This document shows, one piece after another, positions 1-6,425 of a DNA stretch of 6,700 nt; within the stretch, counting starts at the first letter, position 1, and each line of letters opens with the position of its first letter. Made by a program: the position numbers and the translations under genes. The notes under the pieces are model-generated. The model was not told where the DNA came from, ran no database searches, and saw nothing but the letters and a program-made list of their open reading frames with translations. Location: assembly GCA_026982585.1 (NCBI GenBank), contig JALSGW010000022.1:1-6700 (forward strand). Reading direction: 5' to 3'. The stretch comes from Alphaproteobacteria bacterium (lineage in GTDB: Bacteria > Pseudomonadota > Alphaproteobacteria > Geminicoccales > Geminicoccaceae).

Positions 1-36
1 AACAACCGGGACAGCCGACCGGGATGCGGGTCATGA
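1..36 (+). CDS. Possible 3' end of an unseen upstream gene
   Basis: Frame 1 is open from the window edge to a TGA at 34-36, giving a tail that reads NNRDSRPGCGS. The stop lies inside the sequence ATGA (33-36), whose ATG is the preferred start of phnW. The same ATGA arrangement joins phnW to phnX, so a translationally coupled gene upstream is plausible. Phosphonate operons often carry a transporter, regulator or accessory enzyme in this position. Eleven codons are too few to identify a product, and an open frame of this length can occur by chance in GC-rich DNA. Confidence 0.35.
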   Translation, partial: NNRDSRPGCGS

Positions 37-1175
37 ACAGCGAACCCTTGCTCCTCACCCCCGGTCCGCTCACCACCTCCGAGCGGGTGCGCCGGGCCAT
101 GATGCGCGACTGGGGCTCGCGCGATGCGGACTTCATCCGGCTGAATGCCGAGGTGTGCGAGCGGCTGCTCGCGATCGCCGGCGGGCGCGACCGCCATGTC
201 TGCGTCCCGGTACAGGGCAGCGGCACCTTCGCCGTGGAGGCCATGATCGCCACCCTGGTGCCGCCCGGGGGGCGGCTCCTGGTGTTGCAGAACGGCGCCT
301 ACGGCGCCCGCATGGTGGAGATCGCCCGCCGCTACGGGCGCGATGTGGTGGTGCAGGAGGATCCGGAGGACCGGGCCCACAGCCCGGAGCGGCTCGACCA
401 GTGGCTGGCCAGGGATCCCGCCATCACCCATGTGGCGGTGGTGCATTGCGAGACCACCACCGGACTGCTCCATCCGCTCGAGGAGCTGGCGGCGGTGGTG
501 GCCCGGCGCCGGCGGCATCTGCTCGTCGACGCCATGAGCAGTTTCGGCGCCCTGCCCCTGGACGTGGGGCGGCTTCCGGCGCTCGCCGTGGCGGCATCGG
601 CGAACAAATGCCTGGAGGGGGTGCCGGGCCTGGCGTTCGTCATCGTCGAGCGCGAGGCGTTGATGGCGGCGGAGGGCGTCTGTCCGTCGCTGGCCCTCGA
701 TCTCGCCGCTCAGTACCGGGCCATGGCCGAAAACGGCCAGTATCGGTTCACGCCCCCGACCCATGTGCTGGCGGCCTTGCGGGAGGCGCTGTTGATCCAC
801 GAGGAGGAGGGGGGTGTTCCGGGCCGGGGACGGCGCTATCGCGAGAACCTGCGCGTTCTGGTCGCCGGCATGCGGGCGCTCGGCTTTCGCACCTTGCTCT
901 CCGACGCGCTGCAGGCTCCGATCATCGTCACCTTCCTCGAGCCCGCCTCGCCAAGCTGGCGCTTCGAGCGTTTCTACGACGGCCTCAAAGGCCGCGGCTT
1001 CACCATCTATCCCGGCAAGCTCACCCGCCGGCCCAGTTTCCGCATCGGCTGCATCGGACGCGTGTTTCCGGACGACCTGCGGCGGGCGGTGGCGGCGGTG
1101 GCCGAGGTGCTGCGGGAGATGGGCGTGGACGATCCGAAACCCGAACCCGAGCGTACCATGGAGAGACCCACATGA
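33..1175 (+). CDS. phnW: 2-aminoethylphosphonate--pyruvate transaminase
   Basis: This cytoplasmic, PLP-dependent fold-type I (class V) aminotransferase moves the amino group of 2-aminoethylphosphonate to pyruvate, giving phosphonoacetaldehyde and L-alanine. It is the first step of the phosphonatase pathway. At 380 residues it is close to family length. Visible landmarks, numbered from the ATG at 33, are LLLTPGPLTTS (6-16), RDWGSRD (25-31), QGSGTFAVEA (61-70), ETTTGLLHPLEE (140-151), the PLP-contacting Asp in LLVDAMSSFG (D166), the Schiff-base lysine in SANKCLEGVPG (K192), and a C-terminal SFRIGCIG whose R337 fits the substrate-binding arginine. The ATG at 33 is preferred over the in-frame ATG at 24 because it yields the usual short N-terminus (MN...LLLTPGP) and overlaps an upstream stop as ATGA. 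No strong Shine-Dalgarno precedes either start, which fits translational coupling. The gene overlaps phnX by 4 bp. Function is confident; the start is less so. Confidence 0.95.
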   Translation: MNSEPLLLTPGPLTTSERVRRAMMRDWGSRDADFIRLNAEVCERLLAIAGGRDRHVCVPVQGSGTFAVEAMIATLVPPGGRLLVLQNGAYGARMVEIARRYGRDVVVQEDPEDRAHSPERLDQWLARDPAITHVAVVHCETTTGLLHPLEELAAVVARRRRHLLVDAMSSFGALPLDVGRLPALAVAASANKCLEGVPGLAFVIVEREALMAAEGVCPSLALDLAAQYRAMAENGQYRFTPPTHVLAALREALLIHEEEGGVPGRGRRYRENLRVLVAGMRALGFRTLLSDALQAPIIVTFLEPASPSWRFERFYDGLKGRGFTIYPGKLTRRPSFRIGCIGRVFPDDLRRAVAAVAEVLREMGVDDPKPEPERTMERPT

Positions 1176-2014
1176 GCCAACAGTACGACTTCCGCTACCG
1201 CCGTCGCTACGCCGGGCCGGTGCAGGCGGTGATCCTGGACTGGGCCGGATGCACCATGGATTTCGGCTGTCTCGCGCCTGCGGTGGTGTTCGTGGAGGTG
1301 TTCCGCCGCAAGGGGGTGCCGATCTCCATGGAGGAGGCGCGGGCGCCGATGGGCGCGCACAAGAAGGTCCATATCCAGCGCATCACCGAGCTGCCCGCGG
1401 TGCGCGCGCGCTGGCAGGAGGTCCACGGGCGGCCTCCCGGAGCGGAGGATGTGGAGGCCATGTTCCAGGACTTCGTGCCGCTGCAGCTCGACTGCCTGTC
1501 GCGCTATGCGACCCTCATCCCCGGCACCCTCGAGACCATAGAGGCGCTGCGCGCCAAGGGGATCCGGATCGGCTCCACCACCGGCTACACCCGGGAGATG
1601 ATGGAGATCAACCTGCGCGATGCCGAACGCCAGGGCTACGTGCCGGACGTCACGGTGTGCGCGAGCGACGTGCCGCAGGGGCGGCCCTACCCCTTCATGT
1701 GCCTCAAGAACGCCATCGAGCTGCAGGTGGACTGCGTGGCCGCCTGCGTGAAGGTGGACGACACGGTGCCGGGGGTCGAGGAGGGGCTGAACGCCGGCAT
1801 GTGGACGGTGGGCCTCGCCGTCTCGGGCAATGAGGTGGGGCTTTCGCTCGAGGACTGGCGCGCGCTTTCCGAGGAGGAGCGCGAACGGCTGCGGGCGCGG
1901 GCCTACAAGCGCATGTGGCAGGCCGGCGCCCACTATGTGATCGACACCATCGCCGATCTGCCCTCCTGTATCGAGGACATCGAACGGCGGCTCGCCCGGG
2001 GCGAGCGGCCCTAG
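1172..2014 (+). CDS. phnX: Phosphonoacetaldehyde hydrolase (phosphonatase)
   Basis: PhnX is a HAD-superfamily enzyme that cleaves the C-P bond of phosphonoacetaldehyde, yielding acetaldehyde and inorganic phosphate. It completes 2-aminoethylphosphonate use as a phosphorus or carbon source. The 280-residue length is typical. HAD motif I is ILDWAGCTMD, with nucleophile D23. The cap-domain Schiff-base lysine fits K64 in PMGAHKKVHI. Motif II is GSTTGYTREMM (134-144), followed by GRPYPFM (170-176). The acidic motif is KVDDTVPGVEEGLNAGMW (194-211). The start ATG lies in an ATGA overlap with the phnW stop, so the two are almost certainly translated together. A small oddity is Cys27 where the family motif usually reads DWAGT. 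That position is not the nucleophile, so activity is expected. A longer open frame runs upstream in the same phase but is only the shadow of phnW. Confidence 0.96.
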   Translation: MSQQYDFRYRRRYAGPVQAVILDWAGCTMDFGCLAPAVVFVEVFRRKGVPISMEEARAPMGAHKKVHIQRITELPAVRARWQEVHGRPPGAEDVEAMFQDFVPLQLDCLSRYATLIPGTLETIEALRAKGIRIGSTTGYTREMMEINLRDAERQGYVPDVTVCASDVPQGRPYPFMCLKNAIELQVDCVAACVKVDDTVPGVEEGLNAGMWTVGLAVSGNEVGLSLEDWRALSEEERERLRARAYKRMWQAGAHYVIDTIADLPSCIEDIERRLARGERP

Positions 2015-2045
2015 GGGCGGACGGCCGCGCGGCGAAGCGGCGGGA

Positions 2046-3236
2046 TCACCGGTCCGATCCGGAAAGCGGATATTTGAGCGGGGTGGCGCCGTTGAACAGC
2101 ACCACCCGCTCGCCTCCATCGAGCCATCCGCAATCGCGCAGCCGCAGAAAGCCGGCCCAACAGGCCGCGCCTTCGGGACACAACCACAGTCCCTCCGCGC
2201 GCGCCAATGCGTCCTGTGCCTCCCGGATCTCCTCCTCGCCGACCGCCACCGCACACCCTCCCGTCTCCCGCAGGGCGCGCAGGATCAGGGCGTCGCCGAC
2301 GGTTGCGGGGACCCGGATGCCCACCGCCCGGGTCGCCGCTTCCGGCCACCGCGAGGCCCGCCCCGCTCCCTCCCGGAAGGCGCGGACGATGGGCGCGCAT
2401 CCCTCCGCCTGCACCGCCACCAGCCGGGGAGGCGGCCCCTGGAACAGGCCGGCCGCGGCGAGCTCATCGAACGCCTTCCACATGGCGATGATGCCGGTGC
2501 CGCCTCCCGTCGGATAGACGATCACATCCGGCGCACCGCCCCGGAACTGCTCCCAGAGCTCGAAGGCGATGGTCTTCTTGCCCTCCACCCGGTAGGGTTC
2601 GCGCAGGGTGGAGAGATCGCACACCCCGAGCTCCGCCGCGTGGGCGCGAAGCCAGCGGCCGCAATCGTCGATCAGCCCGTCCATGACCCGCACCTCGGCC
2701 CCGAACGCCCGCGCCTCGGCGATGAAGGACGGCGGCAGGTCCGAGGGTGCCACCACCAGCGCCTCGAGCCCGGCGCGGGCGGCATAGGCGGCGAGCGCGG
2801 CACCGGCGTTGCCGTTGGTGGGAAGGGCCAGGCGACGGTATCCGAACCATCGGGCCATGCTCACCGCCACCGCAAGCCCGCGGGCCTTGAAGGATCCGGT
2901 GGGCAGACGGGAATCGTCCTTGATCCACACCGTGCCCCGAAAGCCCAGCTGTCGGGGCAGCCGGCCGAGCGGGATCAGGGGGGTGCGGCATTCGCCCAGG
3001 CTCACCACCGCCTCGCGATCGGGAACCGGCAACAGCTCATGATAGCGCCACATGGACACAGGCCGCCGTGTCCACGCCCGGCCGCGCCAGCGTTCGGCGA
3101 GCCCCGCGGTGTCGTAGGAGACCAAAAAGGGCGCGCCCTCGGGCGACAGCCGGAAGGGACGGTCGAAGGGGAAGGCGGCCTCGCTCGCGCTGCACACCAG
3201 TGCGCGGGCCAGGCTGTAGCGCTCGCGTTCCCGCAT
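2046..3236 (-). CDS. Threonine synthase-like PLP-dependent enzyme
   Basis: This 396-residue protein is a fold-type II PLP enzyme of the threonine synthase group. True threonine synthase converts O-phosphohomoserine to threonine and phosphate. Landmarks are SLGECRTPLIPL (79-90), WIKDDSRLPTGSFKARG with PLP lysine K117, the cofactor-contacting TNGNAG (140-145), the glycine-rich phosphate-binding loop PTGGGTG (242-248), and a C-terminal FNGATPLKYP (381-390). The N-terminal 45 residues (ALVCSASEAAFPFDRP...) look like the zinc-ribbon-like segment of many threonine synthases, but with only one cysteine left metal binding is unlikely. The ATG at 3236 is the only one that keeps this segment; its upstream sequence has no clear Shine-Dalgarno. 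It converges on phnX with a 31-bp gap. It could be the housekeeping ThrC or a paralogue acting on another phosphorylated or amino-acid substrate, so no symbol is assigned. Confidence 0.85.
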   Translation of the reverse strand: MRERERYSLARALVCSASEAAFPFDRPFRLSPEGAPFLVSYDTAGLAERWRGRAWTRRPVSMWRYHELLPVPDREAVVSLGECRTPLIPLGRLPRQLGFRGTVWIKDDSRLPTGSFKARGLAVAVSMARWFGYRRLALPTNGNAGAALAAYAARAGLEALVVAPSDLPPSFIAEARAFGAEVRVMDGLIDDCGRWLRAHAAELGVCDLSTLREPYRVEGKKTIAFELWEQFRGGAPDVIVYPTGGGTGIIAMWKAFDELAAAGLFQGPPPRLVAVQAEGCAPIVRAFREGAGRASRWPEAATRAVGIRVPATVGDALILRALRETGGCAVAVGEEEIREAQDALARAEGLWLCPEGAACWAGFLRLRDCGWLDGGERVVLFNGATPLKYPLSGSDR

Positions 3237-3426
3237 GATCAGGATTCCGGAGGTGGATGCGGCGTCGGCTTAGGACGCCTCATCGCCCATCCGCACCGGC
3301 CGCGCAAGTCCGCCCTGGTGCATCGAGCAGCAGAACCTGCGGGCCGCTCGAAGGTGCCCGGACGCCGTGCCATCCCGCTCGGGTGCGGGTGTCCAAAGCC
3401 TGCGCATGCGCGTCCCCGACCGACTC

Positions 3427-3478
3427 AAAGGGCGACGCCGCCCGTGCGGGAAGCCGCAGCGCACCGCGCCGGGTGCGC
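3427..3478 (-). terminator. Possible phaB transcription end (paired hairpins)
   Basis: Two inverted repeats lie just downstream of phaB on its strand. The nearer has a perfect 7-bp stem (GCGCACC at 3459-3465 with GGTGCGC at 3472-3478). The farther is GGGCG-GCGT-CGCCC (3443 down to 3430), followed on the - strand by TTTGAGT. The T-tract is very short, so this is a weak intrinsic terminator at best. The rest of the 249-bp gap (3237-3485) holds only arginine-rich chance open frames on both strands, and I see no convincing gene there. Confidence 0.3.
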
Positions 3479-3485
3479 CGACCCC

Positions 3486-4208
3486 TCACGCCAGATAGTG
3501 GCCGCCGTTGACGGTGAGGGTGGAGCCGGTGATCCATCCCGCCTCGTCCGCGACCAGGAACAGCACGCATCGGGCCACCTCCTCCGCCTCGCCGAGCCGG
3601 CCGACCGGGATTTCGGCGACGATCTTCTGGCGGATGGGCTCCGGCACCGCCATCACCATGTCGGTGGCGATGTAGCCCGGGGCGACGGCGTTGACGGTGA
3701 TCCCCTTGTTGGCGTTCTCGAGCGCGAGCGCCTTTGTGAACCCGAGCACGCCGGCCTTGGCGGCGGCGTAGTTGGTCTGGCCGCGCTGGCCCTTTTGGCC
3801 GTTGATGGAGGAGATGTTGACGATGCGGCCGAACCCGCGCGCCCGCATGCCTTCGATCACCTGGCGGGTGACGTTGAAGAGGGAGTCCAGATTGGTGCGG
3901 ATCACCGCCTGCCACTGCTCCGGGCTCATGCGGTGGAAGGTGGCATCCCGGGTGATGCCGGCGTTGTTGACCAGGATGTCGATCGGGCCGAGCTCCTCCT
4001 CGATGCGGGCGATCGCCTCCCTGCAGGCGGCGAAGTCGGCGACGTCGAAGCGGAACACGGCGATTCCGGCCTCCTCCTTGAGGCGCCGGGCGGCCTCCTC
4101 GTTGCCGTGGTAGTTGGCGGCGACCCGGTAGCCGGCCTCCTTGAGCGCGATGGAGATGGCGCGGCCGATGCCGCGGGTGCCGCCGGTGACGAGCGCGGTG
4201 CGGGTCAT
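3486..4208 (-). CDS. phaB: Acetoacetyl-CoA reductase
   Basis: PhaB is a short-chain dehydrogenase/reductase that reduces acetoacetyl-CoA with NADPH to (R)-3-hydroxybutyryl-CoA, the monomer for polyhydroxybutyrate synthase. At 240 residues it has family length. The cofactor motif is TGGTRGIG (8-15), and NNAG lies at 81-84. The catalytic set is S134, Y147 and K151 within NISSINGQKGQ...TNYAAAK. The GQKGQxGQTNY segment and the PGYIATDMV loop (178-186) are characteristic of PhaB and separate it from general FabG reductases, although FabG-like activity cannot be excluded by sequence alone. A strong GGAGG (4217-4221 on the opposite strand) sits 8 nt before the ATG. It lies 37 bp downstream of phaA in the same direction and is very probably co-transcribed. 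No phaC or phasin gene is in the window. Confidence 0.95.
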   Translation of the reverse strand: MTRTALVTGGTRGIGRAISIALKEAGYRVAANYHGNEEAARRLKEEAGIAVFRFDVADFAACREAIARIEEELGPIDILVNNAGITRDATFHRMSPEQWQAVIRTNLDSLFNVTRQVIEGMRARGFGRIVNISSINGQKGQRGQTNYAAAKAGVLGFTKALALENANKGITVNAVAPGYIATDMVMAVPEPIRQKIVAEIPVGRLGEAEEVARCVLFLVADEAGWITGSTLTVNGGHYLA

Positions 4209-4245
4209 GGTGCTCTCCTCCCTCGGTTCGCTGCCGCTTTCCGGC

Positions 4246-5424
4246 TCACGCGCGCTCCACGCACATGGCGATTCCCATCCCGCCGCCGATGCAGAGGGTG
4301 GCGAGACCGCGTCGGGCCCCGCGGCGCTTCATCTCGTAGAGGAGGGTGGTGAGGATGCGCGCACCCGAGGCGCCGATCGGGTGGCCGAGAGCGATGGCGC
4401 CGCCGTTGACGTTCACGATCTCCGCATCCCAGCCCATCTCCTTGTTGACCGCGAGCGCCTGGGCGGCGAAGGCCTCGTTGGCCTCCACCAGCTCGAGATC
4501 CTCAACCCGCCAGCCGGCCTTCTCGAGCGCCCGCCGGGCCGCGGGGATCGGGCCGGTGCCCATGATCTCCGGCGGCACCCCCGCCTGCGCCCAGCTGACG
4601 ATGCGCGCGAGGGGTGCGAGCCCGCGTCGCTCCGCCTCGCGCTCCTCCATCACCACCAGCGCCGCGGCACCGTCGTTGATGCCGCTCGCATTGCCGGCGG
4701 TCACCGTGCCCTCCGGCTTGAAAGCGGGGCGGAGCTTGGCGAGGGCTTCGAGGGTGGTGCCGAAGCGCGGGTACTCGTCCCGATCGACCACCACCTCGCT
4801 CTTGCGGTTGACCACCTTGACCGGGACGATCTCCTCCGCGAACCGCCCGGCGCGGATGGCCGCTTCGGCCTTGTTCTGGGAGGCGCAGGCGAAGCGATCC
4901 TGCTCCTCGCGGGTGATCTGGTAGCGCTCGGCGACGTTCTCCGCCGTCACCCCCATATGGTAGCCGTGGAAGGCGTCGATCAGCCCGTCCTTGAGCATGG
5001 TGTCGACGAGCTCGAGGGGCCCCATCTTGGTGCCGCCGCGCAGATGGGCGGCATGCGGGGCGCGGCTCATGCTCTCCTGACCGCCCGCCACCACGATCTG
5101 GGAATCCCCGTTCTCGATCGCCTGGCAGGCGAAGGCGACGCTCTTGAGACCCGAGCCGCACAGCATGTTGACGTTGTAGGCGGGCACCTCCACCGGGATG
5201 CCGGCCCCGAGGGAGGCCTGCCGGGCCGGGTTCTGCCCCTGGGCGGCGGTGAGGATCTGCCCCATCACCACCTCGGACACTTCTCCCGGCTCCACCCCCG
5301 CGCGCTCGAGCGCGGCGGCGATGGCGACCCGGCCCAGCTCGTGGGCGGCAAGCGCCTGGAAGGCGCCGTTGAAGGAGCCGATGGGCGTGCGCGCGGCGCT
5401 GACGATCACCACCCCGTGCTTCAT
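4246..5424 (-). CDS. phaA: Acetyl-CoA acetyltransferase (beta-ketothiolase)
   Basis: This biosynthetic thiolase condenses two acetyl-CoA to acetoacetyl-CoA and CoA, the first step of polyhydroxybutyrate synthesis, and it also works in reverse. The protein has 392 residues, the usual length. The catalytic residues fall at the classical Zoogloea numbering: acyl-accepting C89 in NMLCGSGLKS, H348 in GGAIALGHPIGASG (341-354) and C378 in LCIGGGMGIAM. VVAGGQESMSRAPH (111-124) and VTAGNASGINDGAAA (241-255) are further family signatures. The open frame runs 76 codons farther upstream, but the ATG at 5424 is chosen because MKHGVVIVSAARTPIG is the normal thiolase N-terminus and a GGGAGAAGGG Shine-Dalgarno lies directly before it. 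The upstream extension has no thiolase character. It is the first gene of a phaA-phaB operon. Confidence 0.97.
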   Translation of the reverse strand: MKHGVVIVSAARTPIGSFNGAFQALAAHELGRVAIAAALERAGVEPGEVSEVVMGQILTAAQGQNPARQASLGAGIPVEVPAYNVNMLCGSGLKSVAFACQAIENGDSQIVVAGGQESMSRAPHAAHLRGGTKMGPLELVDTMLKDGLIDAFHGYHMGVTAENVAERYQITREEQDRFACASQNKAEAAIRAGRFAEEIVPVKVVNRKSEVVVDRDEYPRFGTTLEALAKLRPAFKPEGTVTAGNASGINDGAAALVVMEEREAERRGLAPLARIVSWAQAGVPPEIMGTGPIPAARRALEKAGWRVEDLELVEANEAFAAQALAVNKEMGWDAEIVNVNGGAIALGHPIGASGARILTTLLYEMKRRGARRGLATLCIGGGMGIAMCVERA

Positions 5425-5505
5425 GATCCCTTCTCCCGCGAGGTTGCTGCGCGAAATCGGCGCGACCGGCCGCCGGCGGTGGCCCGGAACTGCCTGCTGG
5501 CATCC

Positions 5506-5535
5506 GATATAGGACCCAAGGGCGCAGACCACCAA
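5506..5535 (-). promoter_or_regulatory. Candidate phaAB promoter
   Basis: On the - strand, TTGGTG (5535 down to 5530) is followed after 18 nt by TATATC (5511 down to 5506). This resembles a sigma-70 -35/-10 pair, with three and four consensus matches. It lies about 80 bp upstream of the phaA start. The TATA tract is one of few AT-rich points in this GC-rich gap, which is the main reason for picking it. No start site is demonstrated. Confidence 0.3.
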
Positions 5536-5615
5536 GCGCCGCCCCTGGGGCGAGACGTCGCGCCCCCGGAACGCCCCGGCTGCGGCAGCCCCCTCACCGC
5601 CGGAGCGGGAATCTC

Positions 5616-5647
5616 CGAGGGCGGAGCGAGCGGCGCAGCCGCCCTCG
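5616..5647. repeat. 9-bp inverted repeat between phaA and the pilin gene
   Basis: CGAGGGCGG (5616-5624) is matched perfectly by CCGCCCTCG (5639-5647) across a 14-nt centre. It lies in the divergent control region, roughly 50 bp left of the CtrA box and 190 bp from the phaA start. It could be an operator for a dimeric regulator or an RNA hairpin. The base composition makes chance GC-rich palindromes fairly common, so its function is unassigned. Confidence 0.4.
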
Positions 5648-5695
5648 CACACCTGCGTATGTTCTCCGGACGGAGCACCGCTGCGGCCGGCCCCG

Positions 5696-5711
5696 TTAAC
5701 CCCTTGTTAAC
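5696..5711 (+). promoter_or_regulatory. CtrA-type binding site upstream of the pilin gene
   Basis: TTAA (5696-5699), a 7-nt gap, then TTAAC (5707-5711) matches the CtrA consensus TTAA-N7-TTAAC at every defined position. CtrA is the cell-cycle response regulator of alphaproteobacteria. The box ends 54 bp before the pilin ATG, a distance that suits a site near the -35 region of the pilin promoter. A clear -10 cannot be fixed; GAGAAT at 5722-5727 is one candidate. It also lies upstream of the divergent phaA, but much farther from that start. Confidence 0.75.
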
Positions 5712-5765
5712 ACCTGGCGGTGAGAATGGGGGGCGCAGGGGTCAGTCAACCACAGGAGCCATTCC

Positions 5766-5945
5766 ATGCACGTGATCCGGACCTTCCTTCGCGACGAGAG
5801 CGGTGCGACCGCCATCGAATACGGCCTCATCGCCGCCCTGGTGGCGGTGGTGATCATCGGCGCGCTCACCACCCTCGGCACCAAGCTCAACACCACCTTC
5901 CAGAAGGTCAGCGACAAGCTGCCCAGCTCCGGCAGCGGCAACTGA
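5766..5945 (+). CDS. Flp/Fap-type (type IVb) pilin
   Basis: This 59-residue prepilin would be the major or a minor subunit of a Flp/tight-adherence pilus, exported through the inner membrane and cleaved by a dedicated prepilin peptidase. A short basic leader (MHVIRTFLRDESG) is followed by the processing site G13/A14 and the motif ATAIEYGLIAA. This puts Glu at mature position 5 and Tyr at 6, as in Flp pilins. A hydrophobic helix runs from about residue 20 to 42 (LIAALVAVVIIGALTTLG), then a short polar tail rich in Ser, Gly and Lys. AGGAG (5754-5758) lies 7 nt before the ATG. A CtrA-type box upstream and a strong terminator downstream make it a single-gene unit. No tad/cpa assembly genes are present in the window, so it could be a PilA homologue whose cluster lies elsewhere or an orphan copy. 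Confidence 0.93.
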   Translation: MHVIRTFLRDESGATAIEYGLIAALVAVVIIGALTTLGTKLNTTFQKVSDKLPSSGSGN

Positions 5946-5984
5946 TCGGCGCCGCGCCGAGCATGACGGTGGGATGAATCGGCC

Positions 5985-6045
5985 GCGGAGGCGGCGGTCC
6001 GGATCGGAGCCCGGACCGCCGCGAGCTCCGCCTTCGTTCTTTTTT
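5985..6045 (+). terminator. Intrinsic terminator after the pilin gene
   Basis: A perfect 12-bp stem (5991-6002 with 6011-6022, core GGCGGTCCGG / CCGGACCGCC) encloses an 8-nt loop. It is extended, after a GAG bulge, by a further 6-bp pairing (GCGGAG 5985-5990 with CTCCGC 6026-6031). A T-rich run ending in TTTTTT (to 6045) follows. It begins 40 bp after the pilin stop and would release the pilin transcript. Confidence 0.87.
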
Positions 6046-6200
6046 ATGAATTTTGAAGAGCACTTAAGGCGCATGCCTTGATTTTGTCGCTCATCCAAGG
6101 CTCATATCATCACCCTTCTTGAACCCTCGTTTATGGCTCACAAGGCGCGGGCGGAGCGTCAAGACCGCCCGGCTGGACCGATCGGCGCCAGGTTCCGCCC
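6046..6200. other. Relatively AT-rich gap without a gene
   Basis: The first hundred or so bases are markedly richer in A+T than the rest of the window. I see no credible coding region here, since the open frames on both strands are extensions of the repeats or very short. Three complementary segments could form alternative hairpins: AAGGC (6066-6070), GCCTTG (6075-6080) and CAAGGC (6096-6101). The region could be a promoter or leader for the adjacent array, or simply a spacer between units. Confidence 0.45.
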
Positions 6201-6204
6201 TGCT

Positions 6205-6226
6205 GCGCACAAATGGGGAGCTTCGG
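6205..6226. repeat. Decayed outermost copy of the palindromic repeat
   Basis: GCGCACAAATGGGGAGCTTCGG resembles the right half of the next repeat, which reads GTGGGAAGCTTCGG. Its GCTTCGG (6220-6226) lies exactly 59 bp left of the same heptamer at 6279-6285, in phase with the array. The left GC arm is lost. Terminal decay of this kind is typical of the leader-distal end of a CRISPR array. Confidence 0.4.
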
Positions 6227-6333
6227 ACGGCGGTGTGCGTCGGTTCGCTGCGACCACGCTCTCCCGCGCGCGTGGGAAGCTTCGGTCCGCGAGTTCGCGG
6301 AGCAGCTGTGGGTCGCGCACTCCCGCGCGCGCG

Positions 6334-6400
6334 TGGGAAGCTTGATCTCGGAGTATCTGCGTCGGTCCGGACTCCCGCGCGCGGGAAGCTGCTACCGCCC
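6334..6400. repeat. Duplicated repeat-spacer-repeat block, copy A
   Basis: This 67-bp block spans the end of the second repeat, its 28-bp spacer and most of the third repeat with its flank. It recurs at 6621-6696. It contains only one TCGGTCCGG unit (6362-6370), where copy B has two. The only substitution up to 6400 is at 6387 (G here, A in copy B at 6683). Confidence 0.9.
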
Positions 6401-6425
6401 GTCAGGCGCTTGCGCGCCGTCTGAC
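6401..6425 (+). other. Hairpin inside the third spacer
   Basis: GTCA-GGCGC-TTGC-GCGCC, followed after a 3-nt bulge by TGAC, forms a compact stem-loop (GGCGC 6405-6409 with GCGCC 6414-6418; GTCA 6401-6404 with TGAC 6422-6425). The fourth repeat follows at once and ends in seven T residues (6448-6454). Together they look terminator-like for rightward transcripts, but the stem immediately before the T-run is imperfect. Confidence 0.35.

Noticed and set aside
1990..2006. Perfect 7-bp hairpin GCTCGCC-CGG-GGCGAGC at the end of phnX
   Set aside because: It lies within the coding sequence and has no T-run after it, so it is not supported as an intrinsic terminator, though it could help end transcription in the short convergent gap.
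3257..3511. 84-codon + strand frame and a 64-codon - strand frame in the phaB downstream gap
   Set aside because: Both are arginine- and proline-rich with no recognisable domain or ribosome binding site, as expected of chance frames in GC-rich DNA.
2640..4352. Very long + strand open frame across the threonine synthase-like, intergenic and phaB regions
   Set aside because: It is antisense to clearly identified genes and has no recognisable domain; GC-rich codon bias keeps the opposite frame open.
5425..5652. N-terminal extension of phaA by 76 codons
   Set aside because: The extension lacks thiolase homology. MKHGVVIVSAARTPIG with a strong Shine-Dalgarno marks the real start, and the extension would run through the candidate promoter.
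5720..5977. 85-codon frame overlapping the pilin gene in another phase
   Set aside because: It is a shadow. The pilin frame starting at 5766 has the Shine-Dalgarno, the prepilin motif and the right length.
6046..6098. Tiny - strand peptide frames after an AAGAAGGG-like site
   Set aside because: They are only a few to about sixteen codons long, with no family resemblance and no conservation evidence.
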